Shown here in pieces: positions 39,095 to 47,959 of a DNA stretch of 64,000 bases (positions within the stretch are counted from its first letter, which is position 1; each line of letters opens with the position of its first letter). The translations under genes and the position numbers were made by a program. The DNA is from Dyella_A sp050749815. Its GTDB lineage: Bacteria; Pseudomonadota; Gammaproteobacteria; Xanthomonadales; Rhodanobacteraceae. Where the stretch lies: NCBI RefSeq assembly GCF_050749815.1, contig NZ_CP192735.1, forward strand, positions 2,852,001 through 2,916,000, read 5' to 3'. A model generated the notes under the pieces. The model saw only the letters and a program-made list of their open reading frames with translations, did not search any database and had not been told where the DNA came from.

Positions 39095-40447
39095 TCAACC
39101 GCCGGACGGCAACGCCGGCAGCGGCGGGTTGAGCGAGGCGTTCGCCGCGGCGCCGGCGGCCGGCGCATCCTCGTCGTGATCGCCCGGATCGTGGCGGTGC
39201 CACACCGCGTGTGCGTCGACCTTGACCCGGGTGACCGCCTCGATCGCGTCGATCTCGGCGCGGCTGGCCGCCAGCGCCGCCTCTTGAGCGGCGCGGCGCG
39301 CGATCAGCATTTCATCCAGCCCCAGCTCGCCGAGCGCGTAGCCGCGTTCGGCCTTGTCGGCGCTGCTCGCGGTGGCCGCAGCGGCCTGCTGCTGGCGCTG
39401 CCAAATGGTGTAGCGCGCGCGGGCCAGCGTCACCACCTGACGCGCGTCGCGGCCGACGTCGCGGCGAGTCATCGCCAGATCGGCCTCGGCGCCCATCGCA
39501 TCGGCGCCGGCGGCGGCCGCTTCCGCGGCGCGGTAGGACACGCCCAGCGGCATCGTCACGGTGACCCCGAACGCCTGCTCGCGACCGCCGCGGTCGCTGA
39601 CCATGCGCAGGCCGATCTGAGGATCGGGCAGGCGGTCGGCGCGCGCGCGGCGCGCCTCGGCGTCCTTCTTGCGGGCGATCGCCGCGGCGGTGCCGATCTC
39701 GTGGCTGCGCTGCTGGATGAGTTCGACCCACGCGGTATCGCTGCCATCCAGCGCGGTCGGCGCGGCCGGCAGATGCACCGTTGTCGGCAGCGGCAGAACG
39801 GGAAAGGCAGAGGACAGCGCCAGCTTCGCGGTATCCGCGTCGGCCTGCGCCTGCGCCACCGCCGCCTCGGCCTGCGCCACCGCGGCGTCGAGCGTGATCC
39901 GGTCGCGCGCCGCCGCGTCGCCCAGCTGCACGCGACGCGCGACGGCGCTGCGCTCGCGCTGCCACGCCGCCAGTTGGGCTTCGTGGAGCGCTGTGGCGGC
40001 GGCCGCGCGCTGCCAGTCCGACCACAGCGCGAGCAGCCGGCGCGCCGCCGCATGGTGCGCATCCTCGAACGCGAGGCTGGCCGCCTCGCGACCAGCCGCT
40101 CCGATCTCGCGATCCAGCCGCGCCTTGCCCGGCCAGCGCACGCCGCGGGAGAGATCGACTTCCCACTCTCGGTAGCGGCGGTCGCCGTCGATGCGGCGGG
40201 TCTGCGGGATCAGCGACAGCTGCGGCTCGTGCGGGCCGACCTGGCGCATGCGCGCTTCCGCCTCGGCACGGCCCAGCCGCGCCTGCGCCGCCTGCACCTC
40301 GGGAGTGCCCTGGATTACCTTCAGCACCAGCTCCTGCGGCGGCAACGAGGTATCCGCGAGCGCGTTGCCCGCGGCGACCGACTGCGCGAACGTCGCCGGT
40401 GCGGTCAGCGCACTGGCCAGCGCAAGGGCAAGCAGCAGGCGCTTCAT
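39095..40447 (-). CDS. TolC-family outer-membrane efflux protein (CzcC/CusC type)
   Basis: Outer-membrane channel of the heavy-metal RND system. The 450-residue protein has a signal peptide (about residues 1-22), then two long helical coiled regions typical of outer-membrane efflux proteins (AQARLGRAEAEARMRQVG and EIGTAAAIARKKDAEARRARAD). The last third ends with HAVWHRHDPGDHDED, a His/Asp cluster that could bind metal, followed by an Ala/Pro tail. ATG 40447 overlaps the DUF3240 stop (ATGA). It is the last gene of the operon, unlike the CBA order in Cupriavidus czc. Confidence 0.88.
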   Translation of the reverse strand: MKRLLLALALASALTAPATFAQSVAAGNALADTSLPPQELVLKVIQGTPEVQAAQARLGRAEAEARMRQVGPHEPQLSLIPQTRRIDGDRRYREWEVDLSRGVRWPGKARLDREIGAAGREAASLAFEDAHHAAARRLLALWSDWQRAAAATALHEAQLAAWQRERSAVARRVQLGDAAARDRITLDAAVAQAEAAVAQAQADADTAKLALSSAFPVLPLPTTVHLPAAPTALDGSDTAWVELIQQRSHEIGTAAAIARKKDAEARRARADRLPDPQIGLRMVSDRGGREQAFGVTVTMPLGVSYRAAEAAAAGADAMGAEADLAMTRRDVGRDARQVVTLARARYTIWQRQQQAAAATASSADKAERGYALGELGLDEMLIARRAAQEAALAASRAEIDAIEAVTRVKVDAHAVWHRHDPGDHDEDAPAAGAAANASLNPPLPALPSGG

Positions 40448-40755
40448 GCCAGCTCTCCCATCGCTTCGACCGGCTCGACCCACCAGCGCAGCCGGCTGTG
40501 CGCGAAGCGCGCCGCGAGCAGGTCGAGCACACGCTTGACGTCGCCCTCCGGCAGCACGATCCACAGTTGCAGGCGGTCGATGCGGCCGCGCACGCTTTCC
40601 TGCACCGAGGCGCGCGCGAAGCCCTCGCCGTGACCGGCGACGAGCGCGGTGGTGAAGCCGGGCAAGGCCGGCTGCAGGTCGAGCAGGGCTTCGACCAGGG
40701 TCTCTTCCAGTTCACGCGCGGCGAGCAGGGTCAGCCGCTTGAGGATGAGCGTCAT
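40444..40755 (-). CDS. DUF3240-family protein in metal RND operon
   Basis: A 103-residue cytoplasmic protein of the DUF3240 family, which resembles small PII/CutA-like regulators and occurs in heavy-metal RND operons. It begins MTLILKRLTLLAARELEETL and includes GFARASVQESVRGRIDRLQLW. Its function is not established; a link to sensing or tuning the pump is inferred from position. It lies 21 bp after the RND pump gene and overlaps the TolC-like gene by four bases. Confidence 0.8.
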   Translation of the reverse strand: MTLILKRLTLLAARELEETLVEALLDLQPALPGFTTALVAGHGEGFARASVQESVRGRIDRLQLWIVLPEGDVKRVLDLLAARFAHSRLRWWVEPVEAMGELA

Positions 40756-40776
40756 GGGAATCTCCTAGCGGCCCGG

Positions 40777-43700
40777 TCAGGCCTTGGACTCGCCGTAGCG
40801 GCGGAACAGCACCGGCAGCAGCAGCAGGGTGAGCGCGGTGCAGGTGACCAGGCCGCCGATCACCACGATCGCCAGCGGCCGCTGCACCTCCGAGCCGGGA
40901 CCGCTGGCGAACAGCAGCGGCACCAGGCCCAGCGCGGTGATCGAGGCGGTCATCATCACCGGCCGCAGCCGGCGCAGCGCGCCTTCGTGCACCGCCTCGG
41001 CCAGCGCCATGCCGGTGGCGCGCAGCTGGTTGAAGTGGGTCACCAGCACCAGGCCGTTGAGCACGGCAATGCCGAGCAGCGCGATGAAACCCACCGACGC
41101 GGGCACCGACAGGTACTGCCCGGTGAGCCACAGGGTGATCACGCCGCCGACCAGCGCGAACGGCACGTTGCACAGGATCAGCACCGCCTGGCGCACCGAG
41201 CCGAAGGTGGAGAACAGCACCAGGGAGATCAGCCCCAGCGCGATCGGCACCACCACCGCGAGCCGCGCGGCGGCGCGCTGCTGGTTCTCGAACTGGCCGC
41301 CCCAGGTCACCGAGTAGCCGGCCGGCAGGTGCACCTGCTGCTGCACGCGCTGGCGCGCCTCCTCGACGAAGCCGACCAGGTCGCGCCCGGCCACGTTGGC
41401 CTGCACCAGCGCGAAGCGCGAGCCGTTCTCCCGGCGCACCTGCACCGGTCCGGTGCCGGGCTCGATCGTCGCCAGCTGGTCCAGCGGCACCTCGCCGGCG
41501 TCGCCGCGGGCCAGGCTCAGGCGCTCGAACTGCGCCGGCGTCTGCGCCACCCACGGCGCGCCGCGCACCAGCAAGGGCGTGCGCCGCTGCTGTTCCAGCA
41601 CCACGCCGGCGCCCTGCCCTTCTAGCTGACCGCGCAGCTCGTCCTGCACGGCGGATACGTCCAGCCCGTAGCGGCCGGCGAGCATGCGGTCCACGCGCAC
41701 GCGCAAGTAGCGCACGCCTTCCTGCGTCTGCGCGATCACGTCCTGGCTGCCCTGGGTCTGCTGCATGATCGCGGCGATGCGGTTGGCCAGCTGATTGAGC
41801 GTGGACAGCTCGGGGCCGAACACCTTCACCGCCACGTCGCCGCGGCTGCCGGTGAGCATCTCGGACACGCGCATCTGGATCGGCTGGGTGAAGCCGTACT
41901 CGATGCCGGGGAAGTCGGCCATCACCGCACGCAGTTGCTCCTCCAGCCAAGCGTTGCTCGGCTCGCGCCACTGCGACTTGGGCTTGAGCTGCAGGAACAT
42001 GTCGGTCTCGTTGAGGCCCATCGGATCCAGGCCCAGCTCGTCCGAACCCAGCCGCGCGATGACGTGCTCCACCTCGGGCAGCTTCGCCTTGATCGCCCGT
42101 TCGATCGCCAGGTCCTGGTCGCGCGAGGCCTCCAGGCTGATCGACGGCTGCTTGACCAGCTGCACCAGCATGTCGCCCTCGTCCATGGTCGGCATGAAGG
42201 TCTTGCCGGTGCCCAGGTAGGCGCCCACGCCGAGCAGCAGCACCACGCCAGCGCCGATGCCCATTGCGCGGCCGTGGCCCAGCGACCAGTCCAGCAGCGG
42301 CCGGTAGCCGCGCTCGATCTGGCGCATCAGCCACGGCTCGCCGTGCGTGTGTTCGCGCAGCAGCAGCGAGCACAGCACCGGGATCACCGTCATCGACAGC
42401 GCCAGCGAGGAGGCCAGCGCAAACACGATGGTCAGCGCCACCGGCCCGAACAGCTTGCCCTCCAGCCCCTGCAGGGTGAGCAGCGGCACGAACACCAGGC
42501 AGATGATCACGATGCCGGCGGTGACCGGCTTGGCCACCTCGACCACGGCGCGGTAGATGCGGTGCAAGCGCGGCAGCTGGGTCGCACCGCTGGCCGGAGC
42601 GAGCTGGCTGACGGTGTTCTCCACCACCACCACGGCCGCGTCCACCAGCATGCCGATGGCGATCGCCAGGCCGCCCAAGCTCATCAGGTTGGCGCTCATG
42701 CCGAACAACTGCATCAGCATGAAGGTGCACAGCGCGGCCATCGGCAGCGTGAGCGACACCACCAGCGCGGCGCGCACGTCGCCGAGGAACAGCAGCAGCA
42801 GGATCACCACCAGCACGGTAGCCTCGATCAGCGCGTCCTTCACCGTGCCCACCGCGCGCTCGATCAAGGCGCTGCGGTTGTAAAATGGCTCGATCGTCAC
42901 GCCGGAAGGGAAGCTGGCCTGCAGCTCGGCCAACTTCGCCTGCACCTGCCCGACCACGCGCTGCGCGTCGGCGCCGCGCAGCCCGACCACCAGGCCCTCG
43001 ACCGCCTCGCCCTCGCCGTCGCGGGTGACCGCGCCGTAGCGGGTGAGCGCGCCGTAGCGCACCTCGGCCACGTCGCCCACGCGCACCGGCACCCCGTCGC
43101 GGCTGGCCACCACCACCTCGCGCACGTCCTCGAGCGTGCGCAGCGCGCCCTCGGCGCGCACGATCAGCGCGTAGTCGCCGTCGCGCAGGCGGCCGGCGCC
43201 GTCGTTGCGGTTGTTGCGCTGGAGCGCGTCGATCACGTCCTTGAAGTGCAGGCCGGTGGCCGACAGCCGTGCGCGATCGGGTTCGACCAGGAAGCTGCGC
43301 ACCTGGCCGCCGAGCGCGTTGAGGTCGGCCACGCCGGGGATCGTGCGCAGCGCCGGGCGGATGGTCCAGTCCAGCAGGGTGCGCCGCTCGGCCAGGCTCA
43401 GGCCGCCGCCCTCGATGGTGAACATGAACATGTCCGACAGCGGCGTGGCGATCGGTGCGAGGCCGCCGGAGATGTCCGGCGGCAGCGAGCCGGAGGCCGC
43501 AGCGAAACGCTCGGCGACCTGCTGGCGCGCCCAGTAGATGTCGGTGCCGTCGCGGAAGTCGAGGGTGACGTCGGCGATCGCGTACTTGGCGGTGGAGCGC
43601 AGCATCACCGCGTCGGGGATGCCGAGCAGCTCCATCTCCAGCGGCGTGACCACGCGCGCCTCCACTTCCTCCGGGGTCATGCCCGGCGCTTTCAGGATCA

Positions 43701-43845
43701 ACTTCACCTGGGTCGGCGCGATGTTCGGATAGGCGTCGATCGGCAGGCGCATGAAGGCCCACACGCCGCCGCCGGCCAGGGCCAGCGCGGCGAGCAGCAC
43801 CAGCAGGCGCTGCGACAGCGAGAATTCGATCAGCCGGCGCAGCAT
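40777..43845 (-). CDS. Heavy-metal efflux RND transporter (CusA/CzcA family)
   Basis: Proton-driven inner-membrane pump of 1022 residues with the normal two-fold RND layout: helix 1 (LSQRLLVLLAALALAGGGVW), periplasmic loop, helices 2-7, second loop and helices 8-12. The proton-relay region is AIAIGMLVDAAVVVVEN, closer to CusA/HME4-like motifs than to the DFGxIVDG of zinc/cobalt CzcA. The Cus methionine corresponding to the last ligand region is not obvious, so copper/silver versus zinc/cobalt/nickel cannot be decided. ATG 43845 follows the adaptor stop by one base. Partners are the adaptor, the DUF3240 protein and the TolC-like channel. Confidence 0.94.
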   Translation of the reverse strand: MLRRLIEFSLSQRLLVLLAALALAGGGVWAFMRLPIDAYPNIAPTQVKLILKAPGMTPEEVEARVVTPLEMELLGIPDAVMLRSTAKYAIADVTLDFRDGTDIYWARQQVAERFAAASGSLPPDISGGLAPIATPLSDMFMFTIEGGGLSLAERRTLLDWTIRPALRTIPGVADLNALGGQVRSFLVEPDRARLSATGLHFKDVIDALQRNNRNDGAGRLRDGDYALIVRAEGALRTLEDVREVVVASRDGVPVRVGDVAEVRYGALTRYGAVTRDGEGEAVEGLVVGLRGADAQRVVGQVQAKLAELQASFPSGVTIEPFYNRSALIERAVGTVKDALIEATVLVVILLLLFLGDVRAALVVSLTLPMAALCTFMLMQLFGMSANLMSLGGLAIAIGMLVDAAVVVVENTVSQLAPASGATQLPRLHRIYRAVVEVAKPVTAGIVIICLVFVPLLTLQGLEGKLFGPVALTIVFALASSLALSMTVIPVLCSLLLREHTHGEPWLMRQIERGYRPLLDWSLGHGRAMGIGAGVVLLLGVGAYLGTGKTFMPTMDEGDMLVQLVKQPSISLEASRDQDLAIERAIKAKLPEVEHVIARLGSDELGLDPMGLNETDMFLQLKPKSQWREPSNAWLEEQLRAVMADFPGIEYGFTQPIQMRVSEMLTGSRGDVAVKVFGPELSTLNQLANRIAAIMQQTQGSQDVIAQTQEGVRYLRVRVDRMLAGRYGLDVSAVQDELRGQLEGQGAGVVLEQQRRTPLLVRGAPWVAQTPAQFERLSLARGDAGEVPLDQLATIEPGTGPVQVRRENGSRFALVQANVAGRDLVGFVEEARQRVQQQVHLPAGYSVTWGGQFENQQRAAARLAVVVPIALGLISLVLFSTFGSVRQAVLILCNVPFALVGGVITLWLTGQYLSVPASVGFIALLGIAVLNGLVLVTHFNQLRATGMALAEAVHEGALRRLRPVMMTASITALGLVPLLFASGPGSEVQRPLAIVVIGGLVTCTALTLLLLPVLFRRYGESKA

Positions 43846-43846
43846 G

Positions 43847-44902
43847 TCACTGGCCTCCGGCCGGCATCGCGTCCAGCCGCGCCGCGCCACGCACCACCAG
43901 CTCGCTGCCGGCGGCGATCGGGCCGGTGATCACGCTCTCACCGGTGGTGGTCTGCGCCAGGCGCTGCACCGGCACGGCGACGAAACCGCCGCCGCGGGCC
44001 ACGTACACGCGGGTCTGCCCTTCGCGCTCGACCACCGCCTCGGACGGCACCCGCACCGCGCCGGCCGGCGCCGGCAGCAGCAAGCTCGCGCGCACCTGCT
44101 GGCCGACCAGCAGGCGGCCACCGTCGACCTCGGCGCGCACGCGCACGGTCTGGCTGGACGGATCGACCGCGCCGCCGATCTCGCTGACCTGGCCCTCGCC
44201 GCCGCCAGCCACCCGCACCGGCAGGCCGGCGCGCAGGGTGCCCGCGTCGCGTGCGGGCACCTGCATTTCCAGCATCACCTGGCTACCCGCGGCCAGCACG
44301 TAGGCCTTGGCGAACATCGCCACCGGCTCACCCAGCTGCAACGATCGCTCCAGCACGCGGCCGGCGATCGGCGCGTGCAGCTCGTAGGTACCGGGCGCGG
44401 CGCCGGCGGGCGCCATCGCGCGCGCAGCCTGCAGCTCGCGCAGACGGGCCGCGGCGGCGGCGCTTCGGGCCTCGTCGGCCTGCGCCCGCGCCGCCGGGAT
44501 GATGCCCTCGGCGAGCAGCTGGCGATCGCGCTCGGCCTGCGCGCTGGCCACGCGGAACTCGCCCTGCGCGGCGGCGAGATCGGCGCCCAGCGTCATCGCC
44601 TCGCGGCTGCGGATACGCGCCAGCGGCTGGCCTTGTTTGACCGTCTGGCCCTCGCGCGCGAGCAGCTCGACCACCACACCTTCGTAGGGAGCGGTTACCA
44701 CCGCGCTACCGGTCAACGGCACGCTGACCCGGGCCGGCAGGCCGTCCAGCGGCACGTGTTCGGCGCGCTGCGCCTGGCCGGTGCGGATGTCCAGCGCCTG
44801 CTTTTGCGTCGGGGTCAGCGTCTTCAGCGTTTCGGCCGCCGCGACCGGCCGCCAGGCCAGCGCAGGCAGGAAGATCAGCAACGGCAGCAGCCGACGGGAC
44901 AT
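43847..44902 (-). CDS. RND efflux periplasmic adaptor (CusB/CzcB type)
   Basis: Membrane-fusion protein of 351 residues linking the RND pump to the outer-membrane channel. It has a signal peptide (residues 1-22, PVAAAE), a lipoyl-type hairpin with APYEGVVVELLAREGQTVKQG and APIAGRVLERSLQLGE, a helical hairpin rich in Ala/Glu, and beta-barrel segments (GGAVDPSSQTVRVRAEV). No Met- or His-rich N-terminal metal motif such as that of CusB is seen. It is the first gene of the pump operon, 61 bp after the histidine kinase, a gap that could hold a promoter for the response regulator. Confidence 0.92.
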   Translation of the reverse strand: MSRRLLPLLIFLPALAWRPVAAAETLKTLTPTQKQALDIRTGQAQRAEHVPLDGLPARVSVPLTGSAVVTAPYEGVVVELLAREGQTVKQGQPLARIRSREAMTLGADLAAAQGEFRVASAQAERDRQLLAEGIIPAARAQADEARSAAAAARLRELQAARAMAPAGAAPGTYELHAPIAGRVLERSLQLGEPVAMFAKAYVLAAGSQVMLEMQVPARDAGTLRAGLPVRVAGGGEGQVSEIGGAVDPSSQTVRVRAEVDGGRLLVGQQVRASLLLPAPAGAVRVPSEAVVEREGQTRVYVARGGGFVAVPVQRLAQTTTGESVITGPIAAGSELVVRGAARLDAMPAGGQ

Positions 44903-44963
44903 GGCGCACTCCAGGGCAGGACGATTCGTTCGCCAAGCGTGGAGCGCGAAACTTCAGGGATGC

Positions 44964-46382
44964 TTAAGACGCCGGGCTTTCCGGCAGGGCAATCGGTCGC
45001 AGGGGGCCGAGCTCGGCCCACAGCACGCCGTGTTCCAGCGCAAAGTACAGGCGTAGACCGAGCAGGCCGGCCAGCGTGCCGGCCAGCGCCAGTCCCAGGC
45101 CGCCGTGCTGGCTGGCCTCGCGCGCGGCGGACTTGCGCCAGAAGCGCTCGCCGAGTCGCTCCACGTCGTCCTGCGTCAGCTGCGGCGCGGCGTTGCCCAG
45201 GCGCAGGGTGAAGCCCTCGTCCGACGTGATCAGCGCCAACTGCACCGTGCTGTCCGCCGGGGCGTACTCGGCCGCGTTGAGCAGCAGGTTGTCGACGATG
45301 CGCTCGAGCAGCGCCGGATCGGACATCACCCAGCATTCGTCCGGCAGCGAGGCGGCGAGGGTCACCTCGCGCTTGCCGGCCGGCGTGGCGGCCAGCGCCA
45401 GCGAGCGGCGCAGCAGATCGACCAGCTCCAGCGGCTCGACCTGCGCCTGTTCGATGCCCGCCTCGTAGCGCGACAGCGCCAGCAGACCATCGATGCAGCG
45501 CTGCATGCGGTCGATCGACGCCAGCGCCCCCGCCAGCACCTGCGCCGACGGGGCGCCGCGCGTGGCCAGCTCGACCGCCATGCGGGTCTCGGCCAGCGGC
45601 GTGCGCAGCTCGTGCGCCACGTCGCGGGCGAAACGTCGCTCGCGGCCCAGCGCCGCTTGCAGCCGGGCGAATGCGGCATTGAGCGCATCGGCGAAGGGGC
45701 GCAGTTCGCTGGGCATGCGCGCCACCGGCAGTGGCTCTACCCGCGGCGCCCCGTCCAGCCCGGTACCGGCGGCGAAGGCGAGCAGCGGGCGCAGTCCGCC
45801 GCGTACGGCCAACACCGACAGCAGCGCGGCGAGCAAGCCCATGCCGACCACGCCCATCACCAGCGCCACGTGCACGCGGCGCTCGAGCTGGTCGACCTGT
45901 TCGCGCTCCTCGGCGACCACCAGCACGGCCTCGTCGGCGCGCCCGGGCATGGCGAAGCGCAGGCCGACGGCGCGGCCGCGGTGGCCGTCGGGCAGGCGCA
46001 GGTCGTAGAACAGCGGCGCGTTGGCCGGCACCGGCGCCGGCGGGGGCTGCAGGTTGCTCGCCGCATTGCTGGCCGAGCTGAGCAGGGTGCGTCCGGCGGC
46101 GTCCCAGATCTGCACGAAGTCAGTGTGGCCGCCGGTGGCGTATTCCGGCACCAGCTCGTGCAGCTCCTGCCAGGCGTCATCGCGCGGATGCGACTCCAGC
46201 AGCACCACCACGCTCCGCGCGCGGCCGAGCAGGGTGGCGTCGAGCCGGCCGAAGATCTGCCGGTCGATGCTGAAATCCAGCAGCAGGAACAGCGCGAGCA
46301 TCAGCGTGCCCAGACCACCGAGCAACAGCAGTAGCAGCCGTGCGCGGATCGAGCCGAACAGCGGCTTACGCGGCCACGACAT
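44964..46382 (-). CDS. Two-component sensor histidine kinase
   Basis: A 472-residue membrane kinase: helix 1 about residues 14-37, periplasmic domain to about 175, helix 2 about 177-195, HAMP-like linker, HisKA box with FARDVAHELRTPLAE and an ATPase domain containing DNLLLNAAEY and HGGLGLALAG. The G1 box is weak, as in some CusS/CopS-like kinases. It overlaps the response regulator gene by 17 bp and precedes the metal pump operon, so metal sensing in the periplasm is likely. Confidence 0.92.
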   Translation of the reverse strand: MSWPRKPLFGSIRARLLLLLLGGLGTLMLALFLLLDFSIDRQIFGRLDATLLGRARSVVVLLESHPRDDAWQELHELVPEYATGGHTDFVQIWDAAGRTLLSSASNAASNLQPPPAPVPANAPLFYDLRLPDGHRGRAVGLRFAMPGRADEAVLVVAEEREQVDQLERRVHVALVMGVVGMGLLAALLSVLAVRGGLRPLLAFAAGTGLDGAPRVEPLPVARMPSELRPFADALNAAFARLQAALGRERRFARDVAHELRTPLAETRMAVELATRGAPSAQVLAGALASIDRMQRCIDGLLALSRYEAGIEQAQVEPLELVDLLRRSLALAATPAGKREVTLAASLPDECWVMSDPALLERIVDNLLLNAAEYAPADSTVQLALITSDEGFTLRLGNAAPQLTQDDVERLGERFWRKSAAREASQHGGLGLALAGTLAGLLGLRLYFALEHGVLWAELGPLRPIALPESPAS

Positions 46383-47031
46383 AGCCGAAGCCTCGCCGCG
46401 TTTCGATCAGATCCTCCACGCCGGCCTGCGCCAGCTTGGTGCGCAGGGTGCTCACCAGCACCTCGATCACCTTGTCCGACGCTTCGCTGCGCGCGTCGTA
46501 CAGGCCCTCGAACAGCGCCGCGCGCGAGAACACCCGGCCACGGTGCGCCAGCAGCATCGCCAGCAGCGCGTATTCCTTCGGCGACAGCGCCAGCGGCGCG
46601 CCATCGACGTGGGCGACGCGCGCGCGCGGATCCACCACCAGGCGCCCGGCCTCCAGCAGCACCGGCGCGTTGTCGCCGCGGCGCATCAGCGCGTGCAGAC
46701 GCGCCAGCAGCTCGGCGTAGGCGAACGGCTTGACCATGAAATCGTCGGCGCCGAGGTTGAGCACCTCGACGCGATCCTCCACCTGCCCGCGCGCGGACAA
46801 CACCAGCACGCGCGGCCGCTCCGGCCGGTCACGCAGCTGGCGCAGCACCGTCCAGCCGTCCATGCGCGGCATCATCAGGTCGAGCGTGACCACGTCGTAG
46901 CTGAAGCTGGCCAGGAAATGCATGGCCTGCTCGCCGTCGGTGGCGACGTCGACCACGTGGCCATCGCGCACCAGCGCATCGCGCAGGTCGCGACCGAGCG
47001 TGGGCGAGTCCTCGGCGATCAGTATCCGCAC
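46366..47031 (-). CDS. OmpR-family response regulator
   Basis: A 221-residue regulator with a receiver domain (IAEDSPTLG, phospho-acceptor Asp in VVTLDLMMPRMDG, KPF motif) and an OmpR/PhoB winged-helix DNA-binding domain (LSPKEYALLAML, ETRRGFGYVV). The start is GTG 47031. It resembles CopR/CzcR/CusR regulators in length and position. The gene begins only 22 bp after the heme O synthase stop, with no terminator between, so read-through from the heme A genes is possible. Confidence 0.93.
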   Translation of the reverse strand: MRILIAEDSPTLGRDLRDALVRDGHVVDVATDGEQAMHFLASFSYDVVTLDLMMPRMDGWTVLRQLRDRPERPRVLVLSARGQVEDRVEVLNLGADDFMVKPFAYAELLARLHALMRRGDNAPVLLEAGRLVVDPRARVAHVDGAPLALSPKEYALLAMLLAHRGRVFSRAALFEGLYDARSEASDKVIEVLVSTLRTKLAQAGVEDLIETRRGFGYVVAA

Positions 47032-47053
47032 GGCCGCCCCCGCAGCGCTTCGC

Positions 47054-47959
47054 TCAGCCCACCGGCTGGAACATCAGCCCCGAGGGCGAGGCCGGCGGCA
47101 GCAGCCAATGATCGGCGAGCAGGAACGCGAACAGCGCCATCAGGTAGACGATGGAGTAGTTGAACACGCGCATCGGGAAGAAGTCGTCGGGCGGGTTCAG
47201 CAGGCGGATCGCGTAGTACAGGAACACCGCGTCGAGCACGATGGCGCCGCCCAGGTAGACCAGCCCGGTGTAGCCGGTGATCGCCGGCAGCAGGGTCACC
47301 AGCACCAGCAGCACGGTGTAGAACAGCACGTGCCAGCGCGTGTAGACCACGCCGTGGGTCACCGGCAGCATCGGCACCTGGGCGCGGGCGTAGTCGTCGC
47401 GGCGGAAGATCGCCAGCGCCCAGAAGTGCGGCGGCGTCCACACGAAGATGATCAGGCACAGCTGCAGCGCGAAGGCGTGCAGCTCGCCGGTGACCGCGGT
47501 CCAGCCCAGCACCGGCGGAATCGCGCCGGCCAGGCCGCCAATCACGATGTTCTGCGGCGTGGCGCGCTTGAGGTAGGCGGTGTAGACCAGCGCGTAGCCG
47601 ATCAGCCCGCCGAAGGTGAGCACGGCGGTGAGCAGGTTCACCAGCAGCGCCAGCACCAGCATCGAGGCTACGCCCAGCAACACCGCAAACACCAGCACCT
47701 GACGCACGCTCAGCGCGCCGGTGGCCAGCGGACGGCGGGCGGTGCGCGCCATCAGCTTGTCGATGCGCTCGTCGATCAGGTGGTTGAACGCGGCCGCCGA
47801 ACCGGACGCCATCCAGATGCCCAGCGTGCCGAACACCAGCGCGCGCCACGGCGGCACGCCCGGCACGGCCAGGAACATGCCGATCACGGCACAGAACACC
47901 AGCAGCGCGACGACGCGTGGCTTGGTCAGTTGCAGGTATTCGCGGACGTGGGCACTCAT
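47054..47959 (-). CDS. ctaB: Heme O synthase (protoheme IX farnesyltransferase)
   Basis: Attaches the farnesyl group to heme B to give heme O. The 301-residue membrane protein shows TKPRVVALLVFCAVIG at the N-terminus and the prenyl-diphosphate motifs NHLIDERIDKLMARTARRP and (in the second repeat) PHFWALAIFRRDDYARA. About eight to nine helices are present. The ATG at 47959 overlaps the ctaA stop (ATGA), so it is co-translated with ctaA. Product and next enzyme together supply heme A for the aa3 oxidase. Confidence 0.96.
   Translation of the reverse strand: MSAHVREYLQLTKPRVVALLVFCAVIGMFLAVPGVPPWRALVFGTLGIWMASGSAAAFNHLIDERIDKLMARTARRPLATGALSVRQVLVFAVLLGVASMLVLALLVNLLTAVLTFGGLIGYALVYTAYLKRATPQNIVIGGLAGAIPPVLGWTAVTGELHAFALQLCLIIFVWTPPHFWALAIFRRDDYARAQVPMLPVTHGVVYTRWHVLFYTVLLVLVTLLPAITGYTGLVYLGGAIVLDAVFLYYAIRLLNPPDDFFPMRVFNYSIVYLMALFAFLLADHWLLPPASPSGLMFQPVG

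Noticed and set aside
38800..39132. A plus-strand frame of 110 codons in the gap before mgtA
   Set aside because: Arg-rich, no ribosome binding site, overlaps leader hairpins and the end of the TolC-like gene; no supported start.
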